DNA of 64,000 bases from Streptomyces neyagawaensis (GCF_023516595.1 NZ_JAMGBG010000074.1:20046-84045), one strand, 5' to 3'; positions 15,368 to 24,890 are shown, counted from the first letter of the stretch. The notes: generated by a model from the letters alone, not told the origin. Numbers and translations are program-made.

Positions 15368-18334
15368 ATGACAGATCTCGACCCCCACGCCTACGTCGAA
15401 GACCGGTCGCCGGGCACCGGACGGCTGCGGCCGCGCGCCGCGTTCGCCACCGACCTGCCCACGATCGCGCTCGACGGCGACTGGAGATTCCGACTGGCGT
15501 CAGGGCTGGACGACCTCACCGGGGACTTCGCCGCGCCGGAGTTCGACGACGGCGCCTGGGACCTGCTCGCCGTGCCGTCCTGCTGGCAGATGGCCGGCCT
15601 GCCCGGCGAGCCGCGCTACGGTGCCCCGGCCTACACCAACATCCTGTACCCGTTCCCGGTCGACCCGCCGCGGGTACCCCGGCAGAACCCGACCGGCGAG
15701 TACCGCCGTGAGTTCGACGTTCCGGACGGGTTCCCGGCATCGGCCGCGGTGCTCCGGTTCGAGGGCGTCGACTCGGCGTTCGCGGTGTGGCTCAACGGGA
15801 TCCGCCTCGGCGACGGCAAGGGCAGCCGGCTGACCACCGAGTTCGATGTCTCCACCGCCCTGCGGCCCGGCCGGAACATACTCGCGGTCCGTGTGCACCA
15901 GTGGTCGTCCGGCAGTTACCTGGAGGACCAGGACATGTGGTGGCTGTCCGGGATCTTCCGGTCGGTGACCGTGGCCGCCCGCGGTGTCGAGGACTTCTTC
16001 GTCCACGCCGCCTACGACCACACGACGCGGCAGGGCACCCTGGCCGTCGACGTCACCGCCCCCACCCGGGTGTCCCTTTCGGTGCCCGAACTCGGCATAT
16101 CCGGCGCCGATCCGGCCGGCCCGCACGTGATCGACGGCATCGAGCCCTGGTCGGACGAGCAGCCGCGCCTGTACACGGGGGAACTGCTCTCCGAAGCCGG
16201 GGAGCGGATACCGCTGCGCATCGGCTTCCGCACCGTGGCCGTCGTGGACGGTGTCCTGACCGCGAACGGCAGGCCGATCTCGCTGCGGGGCGTCAACCGC
16301 CACGAATGGCATCCGCTGACGGGGCGGACCCTGACCGAGGACACCATGCTGACCGACGTGCTGCTCATGAAGCAGCACAACATCAACGCGGTGCGCACCA
16401 GCCACTACCCGCCCGACCACCGCTTCCTGGACCTGTGCGACGAGCACGGCCTGTGGGTGTTCTGCGAGGGCGACCTCGAGACGCACGGCTTCGAACCCGG
16501 CGGCTGGCGCCGCAACCCCAGCGACGACCCCGCGTGGCGCGAGGCCTACCTGGACCGGGCCGAGCGGCTGGTGGAACGCGACAAGAACCACCCCTCGGTC
16601 ATCGTCTGGTCGCTGGGGAACGAGTCCGGCACCGGGGCCAACCTGGCCGCCTCGGCCGCCTGGATCCGGCAGCGCGACGACAGCCGCCCGATCCACTACG
16701 AGGGCGACTTCGCGAGCTGCGCGTACGTCGACCTGTACTCCCGCATGTACATCGACGTGGACGAGCTGGCCGCCGTGGGACGCGGCCAGGAGGCACCGAC
16801 GGCTGATCCGGCCGACGACGCGCACCGCCGCGCCCTGCCGGCCGTGCTGTGCGAGTACGGACACGCCATGGGCACCGGCCCCGGCGGGCTGTCCGAGTAC
16901 CAGCAGGTCATCGAGGCACATCCGCGTCTGGCCGGCGGATTCGTCTGGGAGTGGATCGACCACGGGATCGCCCGGCTCACCGGGCAGGAGGACCCCCACT
17001 CGTTCTACGCCTACGGCGGTGACTTCGGCGAGGAGGTCCACGACGGCAATTTCGTCGCCGACGGGCTGCTCTTCCCCGACCGCACACCGTCGCCGGGCCT
17101 GGTCGAGTACAAGAAGGTCATCGAACCGGTCCGGATCCGCGTCGACCCGGCGACCCGGCAGATCGGCGTGCACAACCTGCACCACGTCCGCGACAGCGGC
17201 TACCTGGACTTCCGGTGGACCGTCGAGGACGGCGGCGAGCCGGTGGGCTCCGGCGACCTGACCGTGCCCGCGACCGCTCCGGGTACGACGACGACGGTCG
17301 CGTGGCCCGCCGATGTCACCGCCGCGCTCGACGCGGCCCGTAAGAACGACTCCGGCCACGAGGTGTGGCTGACCGTGACCGCGGTGCTCGCCGCCGACGA
17401 GACCTGGGCGGGGGCGGGCCACGAGATCGCCTGGTCCCAGGGGCTGGTCGTGGCTCCGGCCGCCTCGCCCGTGCCCTTCACCCCGGCGCCGGCGACCGTC
17501 CACGACGGCTACATCGCACTGGGTCCCGCGCGGTTCGACGCCCGCAGCGGGGTGCTGACACGGCTCGGCGACCTGGAGCTCGACGGTCCGCGACTGGACG
17601 TCTGGCGGGCCCCGATCGACAACGACCTGCTCAGCGCCTTCGGTGAGCCGCAGTCCGACGCCTGGTTCGCCGCCGGACTGCACCGGATGCGACACGACGT
17701 CCTGGCTGTCGAACCCGACGCGTCGGGCCTCACGGTCACCGCCCGGCTGGCCGCCGCCGGGTCCTCCTGCGGGCTCGGCGTGGTGTACCGCTGGACGGCC
17801 TGCGCGACACCGCATGCGGGCCAGGACCGGCTCCGGCTGGACACCGTCGTCACCCCCGACGGCCCGTGGTCGGTGCCGCTGCCCCGACTGGGCGTCGCGC
17901 TGTCGCTGCCCGGCACCGACGCCGACGTCGAGTGGTTCGGTCCCGGCCCCGGTGAGGCGTACCGCGACTCCCGCGCCGCGGCTCGCGTCGGCCGCCACCG
18001 GTCGACCGTCTCCGCGATGCAGGTCCCCCAGATCCGCCCGCAGGAGAACGGCAACCGCCACCAAGTCCGCCGCGCCGGGATCACCACCCCGGGCGGCACC
18101 CTGCTCATCACCGGCGACCCGGTCATCGATCTGACCGTCCGTCCCTGGAGCACCGAAGCCCTGGCCGCCGCGGCCCACCAGCACGACCTGGTCCGCGACG
18201 GCCGACTCCATCTGCACCTCGACCACGCGCACCACGGTCTGGGCAGCGCGGCCTGCGGCCCGGGACCGTCGGCACCGGACGTCCTGGCCGCGGTCACCAC
18301 CACGTTCGGCATCGAGTTCAGCACCGGCCGATAG
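15368..18334 (+). CDS. lacZ: Beta-galactosidase, GH2
   Basis: 988 residues from ATG 15368 (MTDLDPHAYVEDRSPG). LacZ layout: sugar-binding jelly roll (about 35-215), Ig-like domain, TIM barrel with LRGVNRHEWHP, the acid/base Glu in WSLGNESGTG and the nucleophile Glu in LCEYGHAMGTG, then DGLLFPDRTPSPGLVEYKK and the C-terminal small-chain beta-sandwich (DAWFAAGLHRMRHDV ... GNRHQVRR). No signal peptide, so it acts in the cytoplasm on imported beta-galactosides. It lies between the LacI regulator and the ABC importer and is probably cotranscribed with the importer (67-bp gap). Length is close to E. coli LacZ. Confidence 0.93.
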   Translation: MTDLDPHAYVEDRSPGTGRLRPRAAFATDLPTIALDGDWRFRLASGLDDLTGDFAAPEFDDGAWDLLAVPSCWQMAGLPGEPRYGAPAYTNILYPFPVDPPRVPRQNPTGEYRREFDVPDGFPASAAVLRFEGVDSAFAVWLNGIRLGDGKGSRLTTEFDVSTALRPGRNILAVRVHQWSSGSYLEDQDMWWLSGIFRSVTVAARGVEDFFVHAAYDHTTRQGTLAVDVTAPTRVSLSVPELGISGADPAGPHVIDGIEPWSDEQPRLYTGELLSEAGERIPLRIGFRTVAVVDGVLTANGRPISLRGVNRHEWHPLTGRTLTEDTMLTDVLLMKQHNINAVRTSHYPPDHRFLDLCDEHGLWVFCEGDLETHGFEPGGWRRNPSDDPAWREAYLDRAERLVERDKNHPSVIVWSLGNESGTGANLAASAAWIRQRDDSRPIHYEGDFASCAYVDLYSRMYIDVDELAAVGRGQEAPTADPADDAHRRALPAVLCEYGHAMGTGPGGLSEYQQVIEAHPRLAGGFVWEWIDHGIARLTGQEDPHSFYAYGGDFGEEVHDGNFVADGLLFPDRTPSPGLVEYKKVIEPVRIRVDPATRQIGVHNLHHVRDSGYLDFRWTVEDGGEPVGSGDLTVPATAPGTTTTVAWPADVTAALDAARKNDSGHEVWLTVTAVLAADETWAGAGHEIAWSQGLVVAPAASPVPFTPAPATVHDGYIALGPARFDARSGVLTRLGDLELDGPRLDVWRAPIDNDLLSAFGEPQSDAWFAAGLHRMRHDVLAVEPDASGLTVTARLAAAGSSCGLGVVYRWTACATPHAGQDRLRLDTVVTPDGPWSVPLPRLGVALSLPGTDADVEWFGPGPGEAYRDSRAAARVGRHRSTVSAMQVPQIRPQENGNRHQVRRAGITTPGGTLLITGDPVIDLTVRPWSTEALAAAAHQHDLVRDGRLHLHLDHAHHGLGSAACGPGPSAPDVLAAVTTTFGIEFSTGR

Positions 18335-18401
18335 GCGGGCCTTGCCCGCCCGCCCATCGGCCATCCAGCAAGTCAGCCCCCGTCACAGAAGGTTCCCTCG
18401 C

Positions 18402-19712
18402 ATGGACAACACCACCATACGCACCCGCAGACTCCTGACGTTCGCCACCGCGGCACTCCTCGTGGCAGGGGTCAGCGCGTGCGGCAGCACCGACAGCTCC
18501 TCCGACACCGGCGACAAGAGCCAGAGCGGGCCGGTGAAGATGGAGTTCTGGGGCTGGGCCGGCTACGAGAAGATCGTCGACCAGTGGAACGCCTCCCACC
18601 CGAACACCAAGATCACCTTCAAGAAGATCCCGTCGGGCCCCAAGGGCGGCTACACCCAGATCAGCAACGCGCTCACCGCCGGCAAGGGCCCGTGCCTGGC
18701 CCAGATCGAGTACCAGAACATCCCGTCGATGCTCGTGAAGAACTCGGTCATGGACATCACGCAGTACGCGAGCGACGGCATGGACAAGTACGTCCCGTCG
18801 GCCGTCTCCGCCTCCAGCGTCGGCGGCAAGATCTACGGGGTTCCGGTGGACGTCGGCCCGATGGTCCTCTTCTACCGCAAGGACCTGTTCGCCAAGTACG
18901 ACATCAGCAAGCCCCCGGCCACCTGGGCCGAGTACAAGGCCGACGCCGAGAAGGTCACCGCCGCCGACTCCGGGGTGAAGTTCGGCACCATGCTCGGCGA
19001 CGCCAACGGTCTGGCGTCCTTCACCCTGCAGACCGGTCAGTCCTGGTACTCGACCAAGGGCGACAGCTGGACCGTCAGCATCGACAACCCCGGCACCCGC
19101 AAGGTCGCCTCCTACTGGCAGGACCTGAAGGACAAGGGTCTGGTGGCGAAGACCGGCAATGCCTGGGACCCGCAGTTCAACAAGGCCTCCGAAGCCGGCA
19201 AGGTGCTGACGTTCGTCGGCGCGGCCTGGGCCGCCGGCGGTCTGAAGTCGGACCTGCAGAACCTGTCCGGCAAGTGGAGGGTCGCCCCGATGCCGACCTG
19301 GGAGGCAGGCGACGGCAAGAGCGCCAGCAGCGGCGGCTCGGCCACCTCGGTGATGACCGGGTGCAAGACGCCCCGCGAAGCAGTGCAGTTCGCCGATTTC
19401 CTCTCCAGCGACCCGAAGGCCGTGAAGACGGGCATCGAAACCGGGCTGTACCCCGCCTCGAAGGCCGGACAGGACGACCCGTCGCTCACGGGGGGTGACC
19501 CGTACTTCGGCGGCCAGAAGGTCGGTGACGTGTACAAGGCCTCCGCCGCGCAGGTGCCCAGCACCTGGACCAACGGCCCGACCTTCCAGCAGGTCGAGAC
19601 GGACTTCACCGGTGCCATCGGTAAGGGCACCCTGCCCGACGCGGTCACCAAGGTCCAGGCCTCGACGGTCGCCGCGATCAAGAAGCTCGGACTGTCGGTG
19701 ACCAACGGCTGA
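18402..19712 (+). CDS. Sugar ABC transporter substrate-binding lipoprotein
   Basis: 436 residues from ATG 18402. The lipoprotein signal ends in the lipobox VSAC at about residue 27, followed by a Ser/Asp-rich tether. The mature part is an extracellular solute-binding protein family 1 fold (VKMEFWGWAGYEKIVDQWN, IYGVPVDVGPMVLFYRKDLFAKYDI, ATWAEYKADAEKV). It delivers an oligosaccharide to the permeases encoded next. The start is favoured by AGAAGG about 10 nt upstream and by the signal-peptide position. The ligand is unknown; by context a galactoside or fucosylated galactoside. Confidence 0.93.
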   Translation: MDNTTIRTRRLLTFATAALLVAGVSACGSTDSSSDTGDKSQSGPVKMEFWGWAGYEKIVDQWNASHPNTKITFKKIPSGPKGGYTQISNALTAGKGPCLAQIEYQNIPSMLVKNSVMDITQYASDGMDKYVPSAVSASSVGGKIYGVPVDVGPMVLFYRKDLFAKYDISKPPATWAEYKADAEKVTAADSGVKFGTMLGDANGLASFTLQTGQSWYSTKGDSWTVSIDNPGTRKVASYWQDLKDKGLVAKTGNAWDPQFNKASEAGKVLTFVGAAWAAGGLKSDLQNLSGKWRVAPMPTWEAGDGKSASSGGSATSVMTGCKTPREAVQFADFLSSDPKAVKTGIETGLYPASKAGQDDPSLTGGDPYFGGQKVGDVYKASAAQVPSTWTNGPTFQQVETDFTGAIGKGTLPDAVTKVQASTVAAIKKLGLSVTNG

Positions 19713-19810
19713 GGCGGCGGGCCCTGCCGCCTCAAGGGGTTCCCGCGGCCGCCCGCTCCCGGCGCCGCGGGGACCCGCTCCCTGACGACGAACCGCCCAG
19801 CGAGGTTTCC

Positions 19811-20791
19811 ATGAGCAGTCCCAGCAGCACCCGGACCGCGTCACCGCCGCGGCCGGTGCCCGCGGTCACCCCCCGTGTCTCCCCCGCCGGTCGGCCTCGG
19901 CGCACCGGCCGCCGTGCCGCGTTGACCGCGTCGGGTTTCCTGGCGCCGTTCGCGGTGCTCTTCCTGACCATGATGGTCGCGCCGATCTGTTACGCGATCT
20001 ACCAGAGCTTCTTCACCGTCCGCCGCGCGGGGCTGTTCGGCGGTGCGCGGTCCACGGAGTTCGCCGGACTGTCCAACTACGCCGACGCCTTTCGCGACCA
20101 CGACTTCATCGCGTCGATCGTCCGGGTCGTGCTCCTTGGCTGCGTCCAGGTCCCGGTCATGCTCGGCCTCGCCCTGCTGCTCGCGCTCCTCCTTGACTCC
20201 CGCTCGGCCCGGCTGCGGAAGACCTACCGGCTCACGTTCTTCCTGCCCTACGCGCTGCCGGGTGCGATCGCCGCGGTGATGTGGTCCTTCCTCCTGGTGA
20301 AAGACCTCTCGCCGTTCACCGGACCGCTGTCCCACCTCGGGATCCACACCGACTTCCTGTCGCCGTCGTGGGTTCCGGTCTCGATCGGCAACATGATCAC
20401 GTGGGGCTGGACCGGCTACAACATGCTGATCATCTACTCCGCGCTGCAGACGATCCCGGCCGAGGTGACGGAGGCCGCCGCGCTCGACGGCTGCACCGGA
20501 TGGCGCCTGGCGTGGGCGGTGAAGATCCCGCTGGTACGTCCCGCGCTGGTGCTGACCACGGTCTTCTCCATCATCGGAACGGCACAGATGTACACCGAGC
20601 CGGCGGTGCTGGTCGGCGCGCGCATCCCGGGCGTCGACCCGAAGTTCACCCCGATCATGAACACGACCCTGGGCATGGACGTGGGCGGCCAGAACCTGGC
20701 CGCCGCCGAGTCCGTCGTGCTCGCGCTCATCACCCTCGTGCTCTCGTTCGGATTCCTCAAGTACAACCAGCGCAAGGGAGCGATGGCGTGA
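19811..20791 (+). CDS. Sugar ABC transporter permease, MalF type
   Basis: 326 residues. A Pro/Arg-rich cytoplasmic N-terminus of about 40 residues is followed by six membrane helices (first ASGFLAPFAVLFLTMMVAPI). The EAA loop that docks on the ATPase is EAAALDGCTGWRLAWAVKIPLVRPAL. It pairs with the next gene as a heterodimeric channel. Its stop codon overlaps the start of the second permease (GTGA at 20788-20791), a sign of translational coupling. Confidence 0.94.
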   Translation: MSSPSSTRTASPPRPVPAVTPRVSPAGRPRRTGRRAALTASGFLAPFAVLFLTMMVAPICYAIYQSFFTVRRAGLFGGARSTEFAGLSNYADAFRDHDFIASIVRVVLLGCVQVPVMLGLALLLALLLDSRSARLRKTYRLTFFLPYALPGAIAAVMWSFLLVKDLSPFTGPLSHLGIHTDFLSPSWVPVSIGNMITWGWTGYNMLIIYSALQTIPAEVTEAAALDGCTGWRLAWAVKIPLVRPALVLTTVFSIIGTAQMYTEPAVLVGARIPGVDPKFTPIMNTTLGMDVGGQNLAAAESVVLALITLVLSFGFLKYNQRKGAMA

Positions 20792-21675
20792 GCGTGATCC
20801 GTGCCGACCGGCCGATCCGACCGACCCGACCGGCCCTTCGCGGCACCGACATCGCGAGCAAGGTCGTCGTCAACGGCGTGCTGGGCCTGATGGCCCTGTA
20901 CACGCTGATCCCGCTGTGGTGGCTGTTCGTCTCCTCGACCAAGGCCTCGGGCTACCTCTACACCGGTACGCCGCTGTGGTTCTCCCACTTCGACCTGGTC
21001 ACCAACATCAGAAACGTGTTCACCTTCGAGGGCGGCATCTTCTCCACCTGGCTGGCCAACAGCGCGCTGTACAGCCTCGTCGGCGCCGCCGTCGGCACCC
21101 TGCTGTCCGCGATGGCCGGCTACGCGCTGTCCAAGTTCAGCTTCCGCGGCCGCGAAAGCGTGTTCAACGTCATCCTCGCCTCGGTCCTCATTCCGGCGCC
21201 GATGTTCGCCCTGCCGTTGTTCCTGCTCATGGCCAAGCTGGACATCACCAACTCCTACTGGTCGGTGCTGCTGCCCAGTTGTGTCAGCCCGTTCGGCGTC
21301 TACCTGTGCCGGATCTTCGCCGCGTCGTCCGTCCCGGACGAACTCCTGGAGGCCGCGCGGATCGACGGAGCGGGCGAACAGCGCACCTTCTTCCGGATCG
21401 CCCTGCCGCTGATGTCCCCGGCACTGGTGACCGTCTTCCTGTTCCAGTTCGTCGGCATCTGGAACAACTACCTGCTGCCCTCGCTCATGCTCAACACCCC
21501 CTCGCTCCAGCCCGTCACGGTGGGCCTGGTGCAGTGGCGCTCGGAGTTCGCCAACGGAGTGCCGCCGCTGCTGCCGATCACCGGTGCGTTCCTGTCGCTG
21601 ATCCCCCTGCTCGTCGCCTTCGTCAGTCTCCAGCGGTTCTGGCGCAAGGGCCTCACCGCAGGATCCGTCAAGTAG
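20788..21675 (+). CDS. Sugar ABC transporter permease, MalG type
   Basis: 295 residues from GTG 20788 (VSVIRADRP), overlapping the upstream stop by 4 nt. Six helices; the EAA motif is LEAARIDGAGEQRTFFRIALPLMSPAL. No ATP-binding protein is encoded after it, as in many Streptomyces sugar importers that share the multi-operon ATPase MsiK (family knowledge; not in this window). Confidence 0.94.
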   Translation: MSVIRADRPIRPTRPALRGTDIASKVVVNGVLGLMALYTLIPLWWLFVSSTKASGYLYTGTPLWFSHFDLVTNIRNVFTFEGGIFSTWLANSALYSLVGAAVGTLLSAMAGYALSKFSFRGRESVFNVILASVLIPAPMFALPLFLLMAKLDITNSYWSVLLPSCVSPFGVYLCRIFAASSVPDELLEAARIDGAGEQRTFFRIALPLMSPALVTVFLFQFVGIWNNYLLPSLMLNTPSLQPVTVGLVQWRSEFANGVPPLLPITGAFLSLIPLLVAFVSLQRFWRKGLTAGSVK

Positions 21676-21740
21676 CGCGCCACCGGTGTCATGGAGCGCC
21701 GTCGCGCTCGGCTGAGTACCGCACCCGCAGGACGCCCACG

Positions 21741-21799
21741 AGGGCCGGCCGGAGGTGACGCCCCGATGAGGTCGGGAGCTGTCGTCCTCCGCCGGCCCT
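21741..21799. terminator. Hairpin after the ABC importer
   Basis: AGGGCCGGCCGGAGG (21741-21755) pairs with CCTCCGCCGGCCCT (21786-21799) with one bulged base around a 30-nt loop. It lies between the permease stop (+) and the oxidoreductase stop (-), and is a likely shared terminator. Confidence 0.55.
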
Positions 21800-21820
21800 T
21801 CGCGCTGTCTCAGCCCGTGC

Positions 21821-22909
21821 TCAGCCCGTGCTCACCCCGGCGGCGGCACGCAGGGAACCATGGGTGGGCGCGTCCGGGACGTCCGCCGGCCGGCCCTTCG
21901 CGAACTCCTCCCGCAGCACCGGCACGACCTCCTCCCCCAGCATGTCGATCTGCTCCAGCACCGTCTTCAGCGGCAGCCCGGCGTGGTCGACGAGGAACAA
22001 CTGGCGCTGGTAGTCGCCCGCGTAGTCGCGGAAGGCCAGCGTCTTCTCGATCACCTGCTGCGGCGACCCCACGGTCAGCGGCGTCTCCTTGGCGAAGTCC
22101 TCCAGGGACGGCCCGTGGCCGTACACGGGCGCCACGTCGAAGTACGGACGGAACTCCCGTATCGCGTCCTGGGAGTTCTTCCGCATGAACACATGTCCGC
22201 CGAGCCCGACGATCGCCTGCTCGGGCGTGCCGTGCCCGTGGTGGGCGTACCGCTCCCGGTACAGCTCCACCATCCGCTGGGTGTGCTCGGCCGGCCAGAA
22301 GATGTTGTTGTGGAAGAAGCCGTCACCGTAGAACGCGGCCTGCTCGGCGATCTCGGGCGAGCGGATCGACCCGTGCCAGACGAACGGCGGTACCCCGTCC
22401 AGCGGCCGCGGCGTGGACGTGAAGCTCTGCAGCGGCGAGCGGAACTTGCCCGCCCAGTTCACGACGTCCTCGCGCCACAGCCGGTGCAGCAGCGCGTAGT
22501 TCTCGATGGCGAGGTTGATGCCCTGGCGGATGTCCTGCCCGAACCACGGGTAGACCGGCGCGGTGTTGCCGCGGCCCATCATCAGGTCCACCCGGCCGTC
22601 GGCCAGGTGCTGGAGCATCGCGAAGTCCTCGGCGATCTTCACCGGGTCGTTGGTGGTGATGAGGGTGGTCGCGGTGGAGAGGATCAGCCGCTCGGTGCGG
22701 GCGGCGATCCAGCCCAGCATGGTCGTGGGCGACGACGGCACGAAGGGCGGGTTGTGGTGCTCACCGGTGGCGAAGACGTCGAGTCCGACCTCCTCGGCCT
22801 TCAGCGCGATCTCGACCATCGCCTTGATGCGCTCGTGCTCGGTCGGCGTACGGCCCGTCGTGGGGTCCGGCGTCACATCACCGACGCTGAAGATCCCGAA
22901 CTGCATCAT
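21821..22909 (-). CDS. LLM-class (luciferase-like) flavin oxidoreductase
   Basis: 362 residues from ATG 22909 (MMQFGIFSVGDVTPD), with GAGAGG 8 nt upstream. TIM-barrel bacterial-luciferase fold: GLDVFATGEHHNPPF, PVKIAEDFAMLQHLADGRVDLMMGRGN, PPFVWHGSIRSPEIAEQAA, TVGSPQQVIEKTLAF. It resembles the FMN-dependent luciferase-like monooxygenase subgroup more than F420-dependent enzymes, but the cofactor is not certain. It oxidises an unknown organic substrate in the cytoplasm. It diverges from an AraC-type regulator with 137 bp between them, so the two may be regulatory partners. Confidence 0.88.
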   Translation of the reverse strand: MMQFGIFSVGDVTPDPTTGRTPTEHERIKAMVEIALKAEEVGLDVFATGEHHNPPFVPSSPTTMLGWIAARTERLILSTATTLITTNDPVKIAEDFAMLQHLADGRVDLMMGRGNTAPVYPWFGQDIRQGINLAIENYALLHRLWREDVVNWAGKFRSPLQSFTSTPRPLDGVPPFVWHGSIRSPEIAEQAAFYGDGFFHNNIFWPAEHTQRMVELYRERYAHHGHGTPEQAIVGLGGHVFMRKNSQDAIREFRPYFDVAPVYGHGPSLEDFAKETPLTVGSPQQVIEKTLAFRDYAGDYQRQLFLVDHAGLPLKTVLEQIDMLGEEVVPVLREEFAKGRPADVPDAPTHGSLRAAAGVSTG

Positions 22910-23046
22910 CGTTGCCACCCTCTCAGGTTGTTTACGATTCAACCATAGCGCCAAACAGGTGCTCCCCTTCCACTATTCCGCCGGCACCCCTGACCGGCCT
23001 CCCCACGCCCCCGCAGAATGTCAGTCCCCGTCCCTACCCTCTCCCC

Positions 23047-23904
23047 ATGGCCGCCCCACGCCGTGACACCCGAGGCATCGTGGACGCCGCGGAACTCTTC
23101 GCGCGCGTCCGCTTCCGCCGCCGCGAACCCGCCGCGCCGCTCCGGCCCTACCTGGAGCACTACTGGCTGATCGACTGGGACCTGCGCGAGCCGTACCTCT
23201 CGCAGGTCGTCCCGCACCCCTCGGTCAACATCGTCTTCCAGCGGTACGAGGGACAGGCCCCCTTCGCCGAGGTCTCCGGCGTCGGGCTCGGCCTCTTCAC
23301 CCAGAAACTGGAGGGCAGGGGCCGGGTGTGCGGCATCCAGTTCCGGCCCGGCGGCTTCCGCCCCTTCGCCCCCGCCGCCCCCGTGTCCGACTGGACCGGC
23401 CGCCGCGTACGACACCCCGAGGTGTACCCGGACACCGACCCCGACACCGTCCTCGCCCCCGACGACGAGGACGCCCGCGTCGCCGCCCTGGACGCGTTCC
23501 TGCTGGGCCTCGACCCCCGCCCCGACCCCCAGGCGGAGCTCGCCATGACGCTCGTCGACCGCGTCCGCACCGACCGCGGCGTCCGCCGCGTCTCCGACTT
23601 CGCCCGCGCCGAGGGCCTCTCCGTACGGCTGCTGCAACGCCTGTTCGCCGCGTACGTCGGGGTCGGCCCCAAGTGGGTCATCCTCCGCTACCGCATCCAC
23701 GAGGCCCTGGAACGCGCCGAGACCGAACGCGCGGTCGACTGGGCCGCCCTCGCCGCCGACCTCGGCTACGCGGACCAGGCCCACCTCGTGCGGGACTTCA
23801 CGGCGACGGTGGGCGTCCCGCCGAGGGCGTACGCGGAGGCCGTGACCCCGTCCGTGAATCCGTCCGTGAACCCCGGACCCTCCGCACCGCCCGCGCCCGG
23901 CTGA
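23047..23904 (+). CDS. AraC-family regulator
   Basis: 285 residues from ATG 23047. The N-terminal part (PLRPYLEHYWLIDWDLREPYLSQVVPHPSVNIVFQ) is the beta-rich domain found in many actinobacterial AraC proteins. The C-terminal double HTH covers VRRVSDFARAEGLSVRLLQRLFAAYVGVGPKWVILRYRIHEAL and LAADLGYADQAHLVRDFTATVGVPPRAY. Transcribed divergently from the luciferase-like oxidoreductase, which it may regulate. Its stop directly abuts the stop of the convergent small membrane protein. Confidence 0.88.
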   Translation: MAAPRRDTRGIVDAAELFARVRFRRREPAAPLRPYLEHYWLIDWDLREPYLSQVVPHPSVNIVFQRYEGQAPFAEVSGVGLGLFTQKLEGRGRVCGIQFRPGGFRPFAPAAPVSDWTGRRVRHPEVYPDTDPDTVLAPDDEDARVAALDAFLLGLDPRPDPQAELAMTLVDRVRTDRGVRRVSDFARAEGLSVRLLQRLFAAYVGVGPKWVILRYRIHEALERAETERAVDWAALAADLGYADQAHLVRDFTATVGVPPRAYAEAVTPSVNPSVNPGPSAPPAPG

Positions 23905-24114
23905 TCACTTGGCGTGCATGACCGCGTAGATCATCACGAACGCCACGAGGTGGATGCCGAAGAGGAAGTACGCCAGGTACCACCACACGTACCGCTCGTT
24001 CTTCTTCTCCTCGACGAGCCGACGCCGCTCGGAGTTGAGGCGCTGCTCGGAGTCAAGGCGCTGCTCGGAGCCGAGTCGCTGCTCGGCGTCGGAATCCCGC
24101 TGCTCGGCCGACAT
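23905..24114 (-). CDS. Small membrane protein with SEQRL repeats
   Basis: 69 residues. The N-terminus is a polar coiled coil with three near-identical hexapeptides (SEQRLG, SEQRLD, SEQRLN), encoded by an 18-bp tandem repeat at 24027-24080. One membrane helix follows (YVWWYLAYFLFGIHLVAFVMIYAVM). The ATG at 24114 overlaps the SDR stop (TGATG), so its translation is probably coupled to the SDR. No family recognised; topology suggests a cytoplasmic N-terminus. Confidence 0.7.
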   Translation of the reverse strand: MSAEQRDSDAEQRLGSEQRLDSEQRLNSERRRLVEEKKNERYVWWYLAYFLFGIHLVAFVMIYAVMHAK

Positions 24115-24890
24115 CACAGCTCCCGGTGGACCTTCGTGTTGGAGGCCTGGGCGCGGGGGCGCAGCACCAGCAGGTCGACGTTGACATGGCTGGGGCGGGT
24201 GACCGCCCAGGTGATCGTGTCGGCCACGTCGTCGGCGGTCAGCGGCTCCGCGACCCCCTCGTACACCCGCGCGGCCTTCGCCTCGTCACCGCCGAACCGG
24301 GTCAGGGCGAACTCCTCGGTCTTCACCATCCCCGGCGCGATCTCGATGACCCGCACCGGCGTCCCGACGATCTCCAGCCGCAGCGTCTCCGCGAGGACAT
24401 GCGCGCCGTGCTTGGCGGCGACATAGCCCGCGCCGCCCTCGTACGTCCCGTGCCCCGCCGTCGACGACACCACGACGACCGTGCCGTCACCGCTCGCGGT
24501 CAGCGCGGGCAGCAGGGCCTGGGTGACATTGAGGGTGCCGATGACGTTCGTCTCGTACATCCGCCGCCAGTCGGCGGGGTCGCCGGTGGCCACCGGGTCG
24601 GCGCCGAGGGCGCCACCCGCGTTGTTCACCAGCACGCCGATCGTCCGGAAGGCCGTCGCGAACTCGTCCACGGCCGCCCGGTCCGTGACGTCCAGCGCGT
24701 ACGCCGTCGCCTGGCCGCCCGACGCGTTGATCTCCTCCGCCAGCGCCTCGATCCGGTCCTTGCGGCGCGCCGTCAGCACGACGCGGTACCCCGCCGCGGC
24801 GAGCCCCCGGGCGGTGGCGGCGCCGATGCCGCTGCTCGCACCCGTGACGACGGCGATACGGGAGGCGGCGGACGGTGCGGCGGTAGCCAT
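24114..24890 (-). CDS. Short-chain dehydrogenase/reductase
   Basis: 258 residues from ATG 24890, with AGGAG 5 nt upstream. Classical SDR: cofactor loop TGASSGIGAATARGL, basic VLTARRKDRIEAL after strand 2 (NADP preference), LDVTD, NNAG, catalytic Ser in VVVSSTAG and Y-x-x-x-K in GYVAAKHG, then PGMVKTEEF. The YdfG/serine 3-dehydrogenase type is the closest general class (EAL, NNAGGALG). Substrate unknown, cytoplasmic. It leads a two-gene unit with the small membrane protein and is divergent from the NTF2-like gene. Confidence 0.9.
   Translation of the reverse strand: MATAAPSAASRIAVVTGASSGIGAATARGLAAAGYRVVLTARRKDRIEALAEEINASGGQATAYALDVTDRAAVDEFATAFRTIGVLVNNAGGALGADPVATGDPADWRRMYETNVIGTLNVTQALLPALTASGDGTVVVVSSTAGHGTYEGGAGYVAAKHGAHVLAETLRLEIVGTPVRVIEIAPGMVKTEEFALTRFGGDEAKAARVYEGVAEPLTADDVADTITWAVTRPSHVNVDLLVLRPRAQASNTKVHREL

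Noticed and set aside
24027..24080. Regular 18-bp repeats resembling a mini CRISPR array
   Set aside because: The units are contiguous without spacers and encode in-frame SEQRL hexapeptides in a membrane protein.
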